This document shows, piece by piece, positions 22,917 through 36,800 of a stretch of DNA of 64,000 nt. The translations under genes and the position numbers were made by a program. The stretch spans positions 51,860 through 115,859 of the forward strand of contig JAPTJF010000174.1 in the NCBI GenBank assembly GCA_029339195.1, given 5' to 3'. Positions within the stretch are counted from its first letter, which is position 1. Each line of letters opens with the position of its first letter. The notes under the pieces are model-generated. The model saw nothing but the letters and a program-made list of their open reading frames with translations, was not told where the DNA came from and searched no databases. The stretch is from Micractinium sp. NFX-FRZ. Taxonomy: Eukaryota; Chlorophyta; Trebouxiophyceae; Chlorellales; Chlorellaceae.

Positions 22917-24846
22917 ATGGAGACGTTTTCATTTGCCGAAGCGTTCCGCCGCCTGCAGCAGCGCTGCCCGGCGGCTGGACAGACGTCTTGTGTGGCGCAG
23001 CTTTGGGGGGAACAGGTAGGCGGGATAAGGGGTAGGGTGCGACCGCTCGGGGAACGATTGCTGCCCCGCCGAAAGCGGGCAGTGCCAGAAGGCCCTGCCG
23101 CCGCCGCCGCCGCCGCTGCCGCCGGCCTCCACTCCGCTCCTGCTTCCCACTGCAAGGCACGGCCGCAGGAACCGCTGCCCACCTGGCCTGCCCCTGAGCT
23201 CGGCTTGCGCTCACCTTCCCACACCCCTCCTCTCCCTCCCCTGCCCCTGGCCAGGCCCCAGCGCCGCACCAGTGCCTGCAGGCGCTTCAGCAGCTGCTTC
23301 CACAGTATGACTTCACCCTGCCGGCTGCCACACTCTTCCGACCAGTGCTGCTCAAAGCAGTGGCAGGCCTGGTCGAGGCAGCTGTGGGGCGCAGCGCGGC
23401 AGGCAGCAGCGGCGGCAGTGGTAGCAGCAGTTTGACGGTGCAGCAGAGCCCGGAGCTGGCAGTGGCACTGCTGTCAATTCTAGAGCTGGCACCGCACACA
23501 GAGGGGTACGTGAGGCGGGAGGCAGGGCAGGCGGAGGCGGTTGGGCGTTGTTCTCGGGTGAATTGCAGTGCTGGTGCAAGGCTGGCTTGAGGCACACCCG
23601 CCTGTGCTGAGCTGGCACCACCCGCCTTGCACCTGCAGCTGCCTGCTGCCGCATGCGGCGCCCCACAGCCCTTCATCGCAGCTGCCCTGCGCCTCCCCTC
23701 CCTATTCCCTACCTCACATGTCTCGCTCCCTCGCATGTCGAACCACTCCATGCCCTCCTGCAAGTTCGTCTGCTCTTCATATCTTTCATGCTTTTGTTCA
23801 TATCTGCTTGTCTTTCACCCTTTGTCGTTGTGTGCGCTTGCTTCTACTCGACTGCTCCTCTGCAGGCTGGTCCTGCGCTACTTCCAGCGTGCCCCAGCCC
23901 CCTTCCAGTACCTGCTGTCAGCGGATGGCAGCCCCGCCGCGGCACCGGCAGGCAGCATCACAGCCGCACAGATGGCACGCAGCACGCTGCGGGGCCTGCA
24001 GCTGCTGCCCGGGCTGCGCTGGCCGGTGGCGGGCGCGCTGCCGGCGCTGCTGCAGCACCCCGACAGGGGCGTGCGGTGGTGCGCGGCGCACTGTGCAGCG
24101 CTCACCTTTTGCTTGCAGGATGCCAGCCGGGCCAAGGTGCGTGTTGAGCAGGGGGCAGCATGTGGCTGCGTGCAAGCAGAGGGGGCGGGGGGTGATGGAA
24201 TGCCGAATGGTGCCTCGCTCCCTCCCCGGGGACCCTTGCCGCCCCGCCTTTCCTCCTTGCTGCAGCTTGGGGGGAGCACGTGCTGTGAGAGGCGCCGGCG
24301 TGCATTCAAGATTCCCTGTTGCTCACTCCTGCACCGTGCCTCTCGCCTTCCTACCTTGTGTTCCGCAGCTGGTGGAGCGTGTGGTGGGCGAGGAGGAGGC
24401 GCAGCAGTGTGCGCTGCAGTGGGACAACGAGCGGGCGATGTACGCCGCTGAGCTGGCGGTGATGTACCGCAGCGGAGGCGGCGGTACAGACGGCAGCCCA
24501 GCCGACGACGGCAATACAATTTCTGAGCAGCAGGGGCAGCAGGAGGGCGAGCCAATGGATGCAGCCCCCTCTGCGCCAGCGGCAGCGGGCAAGAGCCGGG
24601 ACAGCACCGGCAGCCGCAAGCGCAAGTATAGCGAGGGCGCAGGGGAGGGCAGCGACTCAGATTCCGCAACCCAGGCCAGCGGCAGGGGCGCCGTGCCGGG
24701 CATGGCGGCGGCGCCCGGGTATGTGGAGGTGTGCGGCCTGGAGCTGCCGCAGCGGCAGCAGGCGGCGGCGGCGGCAGGCGGCGGGGGCGTTCCGCCGCTG
24801 GTGCACACGCCGGCGGTGGACCGGAACCTGGAGGCGCTGGCGCTAG
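22917..24846 (+). other. MDN1: MDN1 N-terminal domain (exons 1-4)
   Basis: Exons 22917-23015, 23255-23505, 23866-24136 and 24369-24846. Helical region ending in the conserved lead-in VHTPAVDRNLEALALGLCLG to the first ATPase module. LVLRYFQRAPAPFQYLL and VRWCAAHCAALTFCLQD match the conserved RYF and VRWYTANCLAL positions of other midasins. Exon 4 carries a Ser/Lys-rich charged insert. Confidence 0.85.
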
Positions 24847-27800
24847 GTGAGGCTGCTGATTGTGGGAAGGGGCCTTGTGATCGACAGCGGGGGGTGGATG
24901 AGGGGGAGGGGGTGGGGGTGCTCATGGGTGCAGGGTGGCAGACCGAGTTTGGAGGCGCCAGAGCTGGGTGAGGCTGGGGGATGCGGGGGTGGCGGGATGG
25001 GTGGGTGGGTGTGGCGAGGCTCAAAGGGCGACTGGTTGCCCTGCTGGTTGCCCTGGAAGGGGCAGGATGCCCTTGGGTGCAGGCTGCTGGAATGTGCAAA
25101 GGGGGAGGGCGGGCGGCCCCGGCGGGCGGCTAGGTATTCAAGCTGGGGGGGTGTGGGGGCAGCCAGGCTGAAGTACTGGCCTGAAGCCATCTTCGTACCT
25201 GGCTGGCTTGCTTCCCCAGCCTCAATGTCATCCCTCCCTCCCTCACCTTCCTCCCTTCCTCCCTTCCCACCTGCCTGCCCCGCCTGTGGTGCAGGCCTGT
25301 GCCTGGGCAGCCCCATCCTGCTGGAGGGCCCACCTGGCAGCGGCAAGTCGGCGCTCATCGAGCACGTGGCCTCGCTGACGGGCAACTCCCAGGGTGGGCG
25401 AGGGGTGTACTAGGGGGGTGCCGGGGAGGGTGCGGCGCATGCCGTGGGGGCATGGGATCGTGCAGAGCGGGTGCTGTCGGGCACGCCGCCCTCACCAGCC
25501 TCCTGCACTCGGCAGCTGCACAATTCTGTGCCATTTGTTTTAACCGCGTATGTTGCTGTGTCATGGCCATGCCGTGCTGCACTGTGCCATGCCGTGCTCA
25601 TGTCATGCACGCTGTGCCTCGCCGTGCTGTGCTGTGCTGTGCAGCCATGGTGCGCATCCACCTGGACGACCAGATGGACAGCAAGAGCCTGATGGGGGCA
25701 TACGTCTGCACCGCACGCCCCGGCGAGTTTGTGTGGCAGCCGGGGCCGCTCACGCAGGTGCGCAGCGCCGCTCGTGCAGGGCTGTGGGGTTCCTTCCTTC
25801 CTTCCTTCCTTCCTTCCTGGGTTGGGCGTTGGTTGGTGGAGGCTGGCATTTTTGGTGTGGCAGCTGGGGCTGCTCACAAGTGTGGGAGTATGGTGTTGGA
25901 AGCACAGAGGTCAGGCCAGGCATGGCTGGGACGGCGCTCGCAATGGGGGGTGGGAGCGGCGAGCGGTGTGCAGGTGGGCGGCAATGTTCACAGGACTTCT
26001 TTCCCGCGCCTCCCTCACAACCAACAGGCTGTGGCCCAGGGGCGCTGGGTGCTGATTGAAGACATCAACCTGGCGCCCGCCGAGGTGCTGGCGGCCCTGG
26101 TGCCCCTGCTGGAGCGGCGCAGCCTGGCCATTGCGGCGCGCGCGGAGAGCGTGGTGGCAGCCCCCGGCTTCCAGCTCATTGCAACCGTCACCTCCGCCCC
26201 AGGTGCGCCCAGGGGGTGCAGGGGGAGGACACGGAAGCGTGGCGGGGGTGGGATCGGGTGCTGGTGCTGTGCTGACACGCTGCAGGGCGTGTCCTGGCCC
26301 AACGGCTAGGCTGCATCAGGCAGGCGCATAGGCCGGGGCTCGCTGCTTGCTTCCAGGCTCGCCACCCCGCCTCGTGCTGCTGCCACTCCTCTACTGGCTG
26401 TTGCTGCAGGTGGGACGGCGGCGGGTGCCTACGGGAGCAGTCAGGAGGTCAAGGACCTGCTGGGCGGGCTGTTCCATTACGTGGCAGGTGGGTGGGGTGG
26501 GGTGGGGTGGGTGGGTGGGTGTGCTGGGAGAAGGTGAGCATGCCGGTGCGGCGGCTGCAGCCCAATGTTGGGTTGGTCAGGAGGCGGCTGCAGGGATGGG
26601 ATGGAGAGCTGGTGAGTGAGTCGTGCTGGAAGGAAGAGGCAGGGTCGGCAGCCAGAAGTCAAAGGATGCTGCTGGGCTCACCCTCCTGCCTGCCTTCATG
26701 TTGTGCCCCCACCATGCCTGCAGTGGAGCCCCCTCCCGAGGCGGAGCAGCGGCGCATCCTGTCGGTGCTGCACCCCCAGCTGTCGCCCCTGCTGCCCCAC
26801 GCCATGGACACGCTGTCCCTTGTGCGCGCTGCCTACGGCCAGCAGCAGCACGGGCAGGCGCTCGGCGAGGCGGTGGTGGCGGCGCTGGCTGCTGCCGGCA
26901 TTGCCGCTGGCACCGGCGGCGGCGGCGGCGGCAGCGCGTTTGGGTTCAGCGTGGGCCGCCACTTCAGCATCCGAGATGTGCTCAAGTGGTGCCGCCGCTT
27001 GAGCAGGGTGAGTGGCAGGCCGTGCATGGTTTTGTGCATGCGGAAGCGGGAGGAATGTTGGCACGCATGCCAAGCCCTGCCAATGAACCCCAGCCAGCCT
27101 ACCTGTTGCCAGCCTCCTCAGGCAGGCGGGCTGCCTCTCCCCTACCCAGCCTGGAAAAGCACGCCATCTCCCGCCCCGCTTTTCCAGCAAGCAAGCCTGC
27201 CTGCCTGCCTGCCTGCCCACCTGCCTCTCCCTGCCCAGCCCCCTCAAATCCCCCTGACCCCGACCCGCCTGTCACCCTGCGGCCTCTCCCATGTGCCCTC
27301 CTGCAGCTGCACTCGGCACTGCTGCAGCGCTCCCTCAAGCCGTCCCGGTCGGCGCAGTACCGAGCATCGGCGGCGGCGGTGCCCGTGGCGGTGCGGGAGG
27401 CGGCCTTCACCGAGGCCGCAGACTGCTTCTGCGCGCTGCTGGGGCGGGCCGAGGTGAGGCTTATGGGTATGGAGTGTGGACAGGCGATGCGTGGGGCGGA
27501 CTGCACGGAGGCCGCAGACCACTTTTGCACGCCGCAGTGAGGGCTTGTGGGTGGACGCAACAAGGGCCCAGGTTGCGTAGTGGTGGAGTGATGTCAACAG
27601 AGTTTGGTTGCAACAAAGCGGTGCACGGAGAGGGCAGGTGGGGTGTGGTGTTGTGGTAGCAGAGAGCCGCAGCGGGCAGGGAGTGCAGCGCAGACTGTGC
27701 AGGCAGCTGGCAAGCTGGGCTGGCGCCTGCATACGCTCGCTCCTAACTGTGGCACCCTCCCTCCTTGATGTTCTGTGCAGGCTGGGGAGAAGCTGCTGGC

Positions 27801-30800
27801 CGCGCTGGCCGCGCTGTGGGCGGTGACGCCCGAGGCAGTACAGCAGTACGCTGCGCTGCACAAGCCGGCAGTACAGGCGGGGGCAGCAGACCTGAGCGTG
27901 GGACGTGCCACGCTGCCAATGCTGGATGCTGCTGCGGGGCGGCAGTCGCTGGCGGCGGCCGCTGCCACCGGCGGCGAGGGCAAGGTGAGCCTGGCTGCTG
28001 CTGCTGCTGCTGCTGCCTGCTGCTGCCACAGTAAGTTGAATTCGCGCCGCTGCCCTGCCCAGCGGCTGCCCCTCCTCCAAGCTCTGCTACTGGCTTGTCT
28101 CCTCGCGCCCCGCCTTCTTGCCCGCCTTCCCTGCAGAGGGACCCCGGCCTGACGCCTGGGGCGCCCTCACCCCATCCTCTTCCCCACCACCCACGCACGT
28201 TCAGCCCCCCTCACGCTCCCTACCAGGCATGCGCCGCGCAGCTTCCAAGGTTCCCTTGCGCAACTTTCAAATCACTGGCCCCCCATCCCTCCTCTCCACC
28301 CGTTGCAACCCTGCAGGGGCCCTCGCGCTTCGCCGCCACTGGGCACGCGCTGCGCAACATGGAGCGCGTGGCGGCGGCCACCTGCCTTGGGGAGCCGGTG
28401 CTGCTGGTGGGGGAGACGGGCACCGGCAAGACGACGCTGGTGCAGCAGATTGCCAAGCAGGTGGGGAGGGGGGCCGGGTGGGTGGGGCATGGGCTGCTTT
28501 GCTCCTGGGCGAGTGGGGGGCAGCAGGATGCCAAGCAGGTGGGGAGTTTGGGTGGGGGGCGGGAGGTCGCAACAGTGGTGTGGCGCTGTTGTGCTGAGCT
28601 GCTCCTGCTTCGGGCCTGCTCCCGTTCCTGCTCCGCTCCTGTTTGTGTGCTCCCCTCTCTTGCACGTTCCCTGCCTCCCTTGCCCTGCCTCGCCTCCTTA
28701 CGCCTCTGCGTCGCAGTGTGCCCCACCCAAACGCATGCACGCACATACATTTCACACACACTCGCTTCCCCTGCCCTCCCTCCCCTCTCCCTCCCCCCCG
28801 CCCCCAGGTGGGCGCCAAGCTGGTGGTGCTCAACTTGAGCCAGCAGACGGACAGCGGCGACCTGCTGGGGGGCTTCAGGCCCGTGCAGCCCGCAGAGGCG
28901 GTACTGCCACTGCTCGACCGCTTCGCCGACCTGGTGAGTGCGTGGTGTTGGTTGTTGATTCTTGCCGCATGTGTTTCGAAACCTGAACTGAATGGGCTTT
29001 TGGGTTGCACTCCCTCTCCATCCCCTCTCTGTTCAACTGTGTCGCTACCCGGTGCCCGCCCCTGAACCCTGACCCATCCCCGCCCCTCAGCCATGTGGCC
29101 CGCTGACCCTAAAACTCTACACACACTGTCTGCCCTCTTCCCCCCGGCAGGTGCGCCGCACCTGGTGGCGCGGCAACAACGAGGAGTTCCTGGGACGGGT
29201 GGCGCGGCTGGCGGAGAAGCGCAAGTGGGGGCAGCTGGTCAAGGCCTTCCGTGCGGCGCTCGACAAGGTGGCGGCAGCTGACGCGGCGCAGCAGGCGCAG
29301 CAGGCGGGCGGCGACGACGCACTGCAGGCACAGCAGCAGCAGCAGCAGGCGGGAGGCGGCGGCAGCAAGAAGCAGAGGCACGGCAGCAACGGCAGCAAGT
29401 CCAAGAAGGGGGGTGGTGGAGGCGCAGCCGTGAGTGGCGAGGCGCTGCAGGAGTGGCGCGCCTTTGGCGCTGACCTGGCGGCCGCAGAGGCGGCGGCCAA
29501 CGCGGCCGAGGGCGGCTTTGCGTTTGCTTTTGTGGAGGGGGCGCTGGTCAAGGCGGTGCGCGAGGGCTGGTGGCTGCTGCTGGACGAAATGAATTTGGCG
29601 CCAGCAGAGGTGAGGCAGGGCGGGGGGCGTTTGATGGGGCGTGGTTCTTGTGTGAGGAGGGGGGGCGGGCGGGGGAGTGTGGTCTGGGCGAGGAAGGGGA
29701 GGCCTGCAGGGTCTGCATGGGATGGGAAACACCACTCCCTCACTTCCTTACCCAGGCATCCACCACCCTATCTCCCTGCCAGGCACTGGAGCACAGTGCT
29801 GGCCTGCCTGCTGGCGGAGGTTCACCCAGCCCTCTCCCCAGCCCATCCTTGCCCCTTGTTTGCAACCCAATTCGTCCTCTCTGATGCCAGGCTCTGGAGC
29901 GCATTGCGGGCCTGCTGGAGGAGGCGGGCGGCGGCAGCCTGGTGATTGCGGAGCGGGGGGACGCCGAGGGGGTGCCCCGCCACCCCGCCTTCCGCCTCTT
30001 TGGCGCCATGAACCCGGCCACTGATGCGGGTGGGTCTGGGGCCTGCTAGGGTGTGAGGGGCCTCCGGAGGTGGTGTGACCAGGTTGGCGTGCCTTTTGCT
30101 GCTTCCCTCTAAACCGCACCTGGTGCCAACAGAGGCATGCCCCCTCGTCTTCTGCGCACCCAACCGAACCCTCCTCCCTCTGTGACCTGCCCCTGCCTTC
30201 CCCGTCCCTCCCCGTATCATGCAGGCAAGCGCGACTTGCCCGCCCCGCTGCGCAACCGCTTCACCGAGATCTGGGTGGGGGAGCCGCCGCAGGTGCGCTC
30301 TTGGCTGTTGTGTGCCTGGCTTTAGGTAGCTGCCCAGCTGCGTGGCTGGTTGCCTGGCTGCCTGTCCAGCCGGTGGGAGGACATGCAGTTGCGGTGGGCA
30401 AGAATCAGTTGCTGCGGGCAGACAAGCACACTGCTGGGTGTTGCCCAGAAGTTGGCGTGCCTTCTGCAACCCACCCTCCAGTGTCTTCACCCTGGCCCCC
30501 ATCGCCATGCCAAGCCCTGGCTACCACCACACCCTGCATTCACACACAACCCTCCCACCCCCTATTACCTCTGCTATGCAGCGCGAGGACCTGGCCGCCA
30601 TAGTTGCGGGGTACCTGTCGAGCGTGGTGGCGGGCGCCCCCGTGGAGGCGGTGGTCGACTTCTACCTGGCCGCCAAGGCAGAGGCGGTGAGCGGGCACAC
30701 TACTTGAACACATCACGCTCGCTATGTGCCCAGCCCCTTCCTCTTTGCTGCTAGTTATTCCGTCTTCCTACGACCTCTTGACTGCCCTCGTTTGACGCTG

Positions 30801-33800
30801 CTCCGGCCTGGGAGTGGAGTTAGTGACTGTGGAGACGGGAAGGAGGTGATACTGCTGGCCAGTGCAGGACACAAGCCGGCGTGCACCCTGCACACCCCTC
30901 TGCACACCCCCTCCCCTCTCGTCTCCCCCTGGTTCGTGTGTGCCTTCAGGAGGTGACGCTGCAAGACGGGGCGGGGCACAAGCCGGCCTACAACCTGCGC
31001 ACGCTCTGCCGCGCGCTTGAGTACACGGCACATGCGACGCCCATCTACGGCCTGCAGGCAAGCTTGGCCAGCTGACAGCAAGGGGAGGGAGTGCTGCACT
31101 GGCGGGGAGCTCGGCTGGGGCTGCTCGAGTGCCTGGGACTGCCCCAGTCAGCTGCCAAGTTCATCCCTCTATTATGCCCATGCAGCTGCTTGTACCCTCT
31201 GTCTCCTGCCCCCCTTTCTTCGCCTGCCCTCTGCCCCGGGCTGCCATCACCATTTCTCTGTCTCCCCCTGCACCGTTCCCTGCTAGGGGTGGCTTTGCCA
31301 CGTCATGCCTCGCCGTGTCCACAACCCTGGTCTTCGCCCCTCCCCCCCTGCCCCCCATGCAGCGCTCCCTGTGGGACGGCTTTGCCATGTCCTTCCTCAC
31401 CCAGCTGGACCCGGGCAGCGGCGCCCGGCTGGAGAAGCTCATGCAGCAGCACCTGCTGGGGGCGGGGACCACCCTCAAGGTGGGCCCTCTAGTGTGCAGC
31501 GCTGGTGTTGGAGGTGTGGTGGGGCAACACTTTGTGGGAAAGGACAGTGTGGCAATGCCAGCAGCACCTCGTGATTCTCTGTCTTCTCAGCCTGTGACAC
31601 GCATGCAATGCAACGCAATACGTCTGTGTGGCGCAGGTGCTGATGCGTGCGCCGCCCGCCCCTCCCGGCCCCGACCACGTCTTGTTCGACCAGTTCTGGG
31701 TGGGCACCGGCGGCGGGCCGCTGCCAGCTCCCGGACAAGGTGAGAGGCGGCCTGAGGACGTTGCATGCGGCAGGCGGGGCCAGCTTGACTGCCTGTGGGG
31801 CGCCTGCGGTGCAAGCAGGCGCGGCTGTGCGCACCAGGCTGCATCCATACCTGCGTTGCGCAAGCAATGCCTGACTGTGCGCCAGACTCCTCTTTAGAAT
31901 CCCTGCCGCACCTCACCCGCTGCCTGCCCCCTCCTTGCCTCCGCCAACTGCTCTGCCTGCAGACGGCTCCGGCGGCGCGTTTGTGCAGACGCCCACGGTG
32001 CAGGGGCACCTGCGCAACCTGGCACGCGCGGTGCTGCTGCGGCGCTACCCCATCCTCCTGCAGGCGCGCCGCCGGGGTGCCCGCCCGCCTGCTCGCATGC
32101 ACACCTGCCCGCCTGCCCGTCGTCGTTACCACTTTTCCCCTGACTGCCAAACAGAGAGGTTGATTTGCTCGTGCAAGGCTGTGTGTATGCTGATTTCGTG
32201 CTGAGCAATCTGTGGGGTCGATTGACCTGCCGTCCGTCTCCTGGCCCTCACACTTCCCACTCCCTCCTCGTGTTGCGACCTGCAGGGCCCCACCAGCAGC
32301 GGCAAGACGAGCCTGGTGTCCTACCTGGCCGCACAGACGGGGCACACGTTTGTGCGCATCAACAACCACGAGCAGACCGACCTGCAGGTGGGGGACGGCA
32401 CGCAACCGCTTGTCGGTTGCAGTTTGCGGAAGAGTGGATTGTGTGCATGTGACGACCGTGAGCAGAATGACCTGCAAGGGTTGGTTGTGGGTGTGGTGGA
32501 CCCTCGAAAGCGGCAGGGCTGGGTAGGCGGCATTTAGGGCGCCGCCTGTCCTGGTGCCAAGCGGCTGTGCACACCTCTCTTGCCCCCCTTGCCTGTCAAA
32601 TTGCCACCTCCCTGCCCGCACTTCCCTGCCTTCAATCCCGCTCCCCCCTGCATCATCCATCCCCCTGTGCATCCAATCCCTCCCCCCTGCCTCACCGCAC
32701 ACCACCCACCGCCCCTACTCCCAAACCAACTTGCTGCAGGAGTACCTGGGCAGCTACGTGTCGGACGAGAGCGGCCGCCTGGTGTTCCGGGAGGGGCTGC
32801 TGGTGCAGGCGGTGCGCAGGGGGCACTGGATCGTGCTGGACGAGCTCAACCTGGCGCCCACAGAGGTGCTGGAGGCGCTCAACAGGTGGGTGGAGGGGGG
32901 GCGGGGGGGAGCTTCCGATTATGGTCGGGCTGCACATGCCACAGGGTGATGTGGGAGTGTGCAGCTCCGTTGTCAGGTGTGCGACGGGAATGGTGATGGG
33001 TGCGATTTGCATTTCAGCCAGAGGCGCCTGTGCAGGTCTTGGGGAGCCGCGTGCTCGACAGGCGGGTGTGGGGGGGCTCAAATGAGGTGGCTGCGGGGCT
33101 GTGTAGGCAGGAAGAGTTTGGGACACATCCGGAGCCGTGGGCCCACCGTTGCCTGGCCTCCCCCCTACAACCGCACCTCCTGCGCTCCCAACCCTGCCTG
33201 GCCGCCCCCCCTTTCTCCCCCCCATCCCCCCCCTACCCCCCAGGCTGCTGGACGACAACCGCGAGCTGTACGTGCCGGAGCTGCAGGAGGTGGTGTCCCC
33301 GCACCCCCACTTCATGCTGTTTGCCACGCAGAACCCGCCCGGCATCTACGCGGGGCGCAAGACGCTCAGCAGGTGTGCAGGGGGGGGGATGACTGGGCTT
33401 TGCTGCGCGGGCCTGGCGGGGGGGTGGGGGTGTGGAAGGGGGCAGAGTGGAACGGCTGTCTCGCCCTGTGCTTCTCTGCCAGCGTGCCGTTCCCTCTCAG
33501 CCTCTCAGCCAGGCTGCTCACCGCGCCTCTGCCCCTGCCCCTCCCCCGCCCCCCTCCCCCTCTGTTCCTACCCCCCAGGGCCTTCCGCTCCCGCTTCCTG
33601 GAGCTGCACGTGGAGGACATACCCGACGACGAGCTGACCACCATCCTTGAGAAGCGGTGGGTGGGGGGCGCTTCTAGGGGAGCGGCGGTGGCTGCTGTGT
33701 GCCTGTGCTGTTGGCGGGGGGCGGGGGAGCTGAGAGCAGCGCCTCCCCACCCCTTCCCTAGTAGTAAACTTTCTGAGTGCGGGTGCTCCCGTAACCGTGC

Positions 33801-36800
33801 TGCCAAGGTGTTACTCTTGCGCCACCCCTCCTTTGACCCGCCCTCTCCCCAACCAACCACACCACCAAACCACCCTCTGCAGGTGCGCCATTGCCCCCAG
33901 CTACGCCGCCAAGCTGGTGGGGGTGCAGCGCGAGCTGCAGCGCCGTCGCTCCGCCTCAAACATGTTTGCGGGGAGGCACGGCTTCATCACGCCGCGCGAC
34001 CTCTTCAGGTGGGTGGTCGCCGCATGCAGCAGAGCGGAGGTTTAGATTGCGCAGGGGGCAGGGAGACATATTTCGTCAGGGGGCTCCGCTCCGGATGTGC
34101 AGTCAACGGCATGTCGGGAGTGAGCCCACTCATCTGCCGCATGCACACGGCTTGGCTTACCATCTGTGCGGATGGCCTGTTCCCGCCCCTTGTGCCTGCT
34201 TCAAGGTAAGTTGCCCCTCACCCCGGCCTCACCCTCGTGCCCCCGTCCCTGCCCCTGCTCACGTCGCCCACTCGGCTGGGCGGGGCGAGGCGCTCGGCGG
34301 TGCTTTGCTGGCTTTTGAAGCCCACTGCTTTCTGCTGCTTGCCATCTTCCTGGCAAGTAGGTGGGCTGGACGCGGCGCCATTGGGTACGAGCAGCTGGCG
34401 GAGGACGGGTTTGCTGTGCTGGGGGAGCGGCTGCGCAGCGGCGAGGAGCGCGCTGTGGTGGCCGAGGTGCTGCAGAAGGTGCTGGGAGCCAAGGTGAGGG
34501 CAGGGGGACACACATGGCGCTCGTTGCTGGGGAGGCAAGGGAGGTGCTGTAGAATGTGGTGGGATCCAAGGTGCATGTTGTTGCACGTTGGGGAGGGAGG
34601 GAGTGGCTGCAGAAGGTGGTGTGGGCCTTGACATGCCTTATGCTTGGCTGCGCAGGTGGTGCAGACGGGTTTGGGAGCCAAGGTGAAGCAAAGGGCGGGG
34701 GAGGGGAGGGGGAGGGGGCAGGCGTTGAGTGGCGCAGCACATGCACCTTTCGCACATGTGCCCACCTGCCCTTTGCTCCACCCCCGACCCCCCCATCCCC
34801 ACCAATTGCGCAGCTCGACATGGCAGGAGCGTACCAGCGGCGGGGGGACGCGCCCCTGCAGCAGCTGCGGGCATCGCTGGAGCATGAGGCGGCTGCAGCG
34901 GCCGCGGATGCTGCGGCAGGCGAGGCGCAGCCGGCATCGGCGGCGCTGGCGGCCCAGGGCCAGCAGCAGCAGCAGCGCAGCTGCCACAGCGTGGCTGACG
35001 TTGCGGCACTGCGCAGCGCGCTAGGCGGCGTGGTGTGGACCGCCTCCATGCGTCGCATGTGAGCGCTTTGTGGGGTGCAACGGGACTGGGTGGGATGAGG
35101 TTGGCCAACGAAGCATTGTGAATGCGAATTTGGGCCAGTCCGGGCACAGTGGGGCACCAGAAGCGTGAGATGGTGTCTCTGCCCTACCTGCCTGCCTTGC
35201 TGCCTGCCTGCCTGCGCGCCTGCCATACTTCCCTGCCTCTTGTTTCCTGCCTCGCCTCGTGCTCAATTTGCCCTCCAAATTTCGTGCTCCCCGCCTCTGC
35301 AGGTACTGCCTGCTGGAGCGGTGCCTGGAGTTTTCGGAGCCTGCGCTGCTGGTGGGAGAGACGGGCACCGGCAAGACCACGGTCTGCCAGATGGCCGCCT
35401 TTGTCAGGTGGGGGGGCTGGGGGGACAGGTGCAGTCTCAAGAAGGTGTCGCCAGCGTCGTTGCCTCTCGAAGCGTGCATACATGTGGGGGTGGGTTGGGG
35501 TTTGGGGTGGCGCGTTTGTCAGGTGGGGGTGGGGTTCTTTGTGGTGTGCAGGGGAGGGCTGGAGTGCGGGAGCCAGCCAAATTTGTTGGAATGGCCACCG
35601 CGGTTGCGCATCAAGTGGCGCGTGCTCATCCCACGGCGCAGGGTGCTGCGGCCACCACCCCCTGCTCTGCCCAAGCTTGCCATGTGACCCCTGCATCACG
35701 ATGCCCTGCTCCGTATGCCGCCCTGCCTGCAGGGGCCAGCGGCTGCACATCATCAACTGCAACCAGCACACCGAGGTGTCCGACTTCCTGGGAGGCTTCA
35801 GGCCCAACAGGTGGGGTGGAGGGAGGCCAGGGGGAAGGCGTAGTGGCCCCCACTTGTGCTGCACCTGGCCCCCACTTGTGCCACGCAGCACAGCACGGCA
35901 TAGCGCAGCACAGCACAGCCTGCAGGCCCACCCGCCTTTGCCCGCCCGCCATCCTCCTCCCTCCTTGCAGGCACCGCGAGAGGTCGCTGGTGCAGCTGCA
36001 GCAGGCGCTGGCGGCCCTCAACGCCAGCCCTCTGCTGGCTGCCGCAGGGCAGCCGCCACTGCCGCAGCCGCCCACGCCGGCAGGCGCCGACCTCCAGGCA
36101 GCGGTGGTGGGCGCCAGGCAGCGCCTGGAGGCGGCGGCGCAGCATGTGCAGCAGGCGGCGGCGGCGGCAGGCGGCTCCGGTGGCACCAAGAAGGAGCAGA
36201 AGGCGGCTCAGAAGGCGCAGAAGCAGCTGGGGCAGCAGCTGGAGCAGCTGAGGACAGCTGTTGCCAGCCTGGCGGAGGCGGTGGCGGGGGTGCGGGCGCC
36301 TTTTGAGTGGGCAGACGGCCCGTTGGTGCAGGTGAGACGCAGGGGAAGGGGCGTAGCAGGCGGTGATAGGGGCTGTGTTCTCGCCTGCCGCAGATGCTTG
36401 CTGTCTTGTCCCCGCTGGTGTGATGGTGCCAGCTGGCTTGCCCACATGAAGCGTGCCGTGCTTGTTGGCAGTTGAGCTGAACCTGGGACCACTAGTGCAT
36501 GCAGCTAGTCCCACTCATCACTCTGCCTGTTGGCCCTCTCTCTCTCTGTGTCTCCAGGCCATGAAGCAAGGCGACATGATACTGGTGGACGAACTCAACC
36601 TGGCGGAGGACGCGGTGCTGGAGCGGCTCAACAGGTGGGTGTGGGTGGGGGGAGGCGGGATATGTGAGCAAGTGGGTGTGTGGGAGCCTGAGCTTCGTGT
36701 TGGGTGGGCAGGTGGGTGGTTTTGGGTTTGAGGCATCTTGGGGTGGGAGAAAGGGGCAGGCCCATGTGAGAACCAGCGGTTGGCGTGTGGGATACGGCCG

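Noticed and set aside
22912..22918. TATAAAT as a TATA box for MDN1
   Set aside because: It overlaps the ATG used, and exon 1 has no later in-frame ATG, so it cannot lie about 30 bp upstream of the transcription start of this model.
31761..32170. Intron 21 using the GT near 32079 instead of a GC donor
   Set aside because: That donor would end in phase 1, while the acceptor at 32285 must be phase 0 to read the AAA3 Walker A motif.
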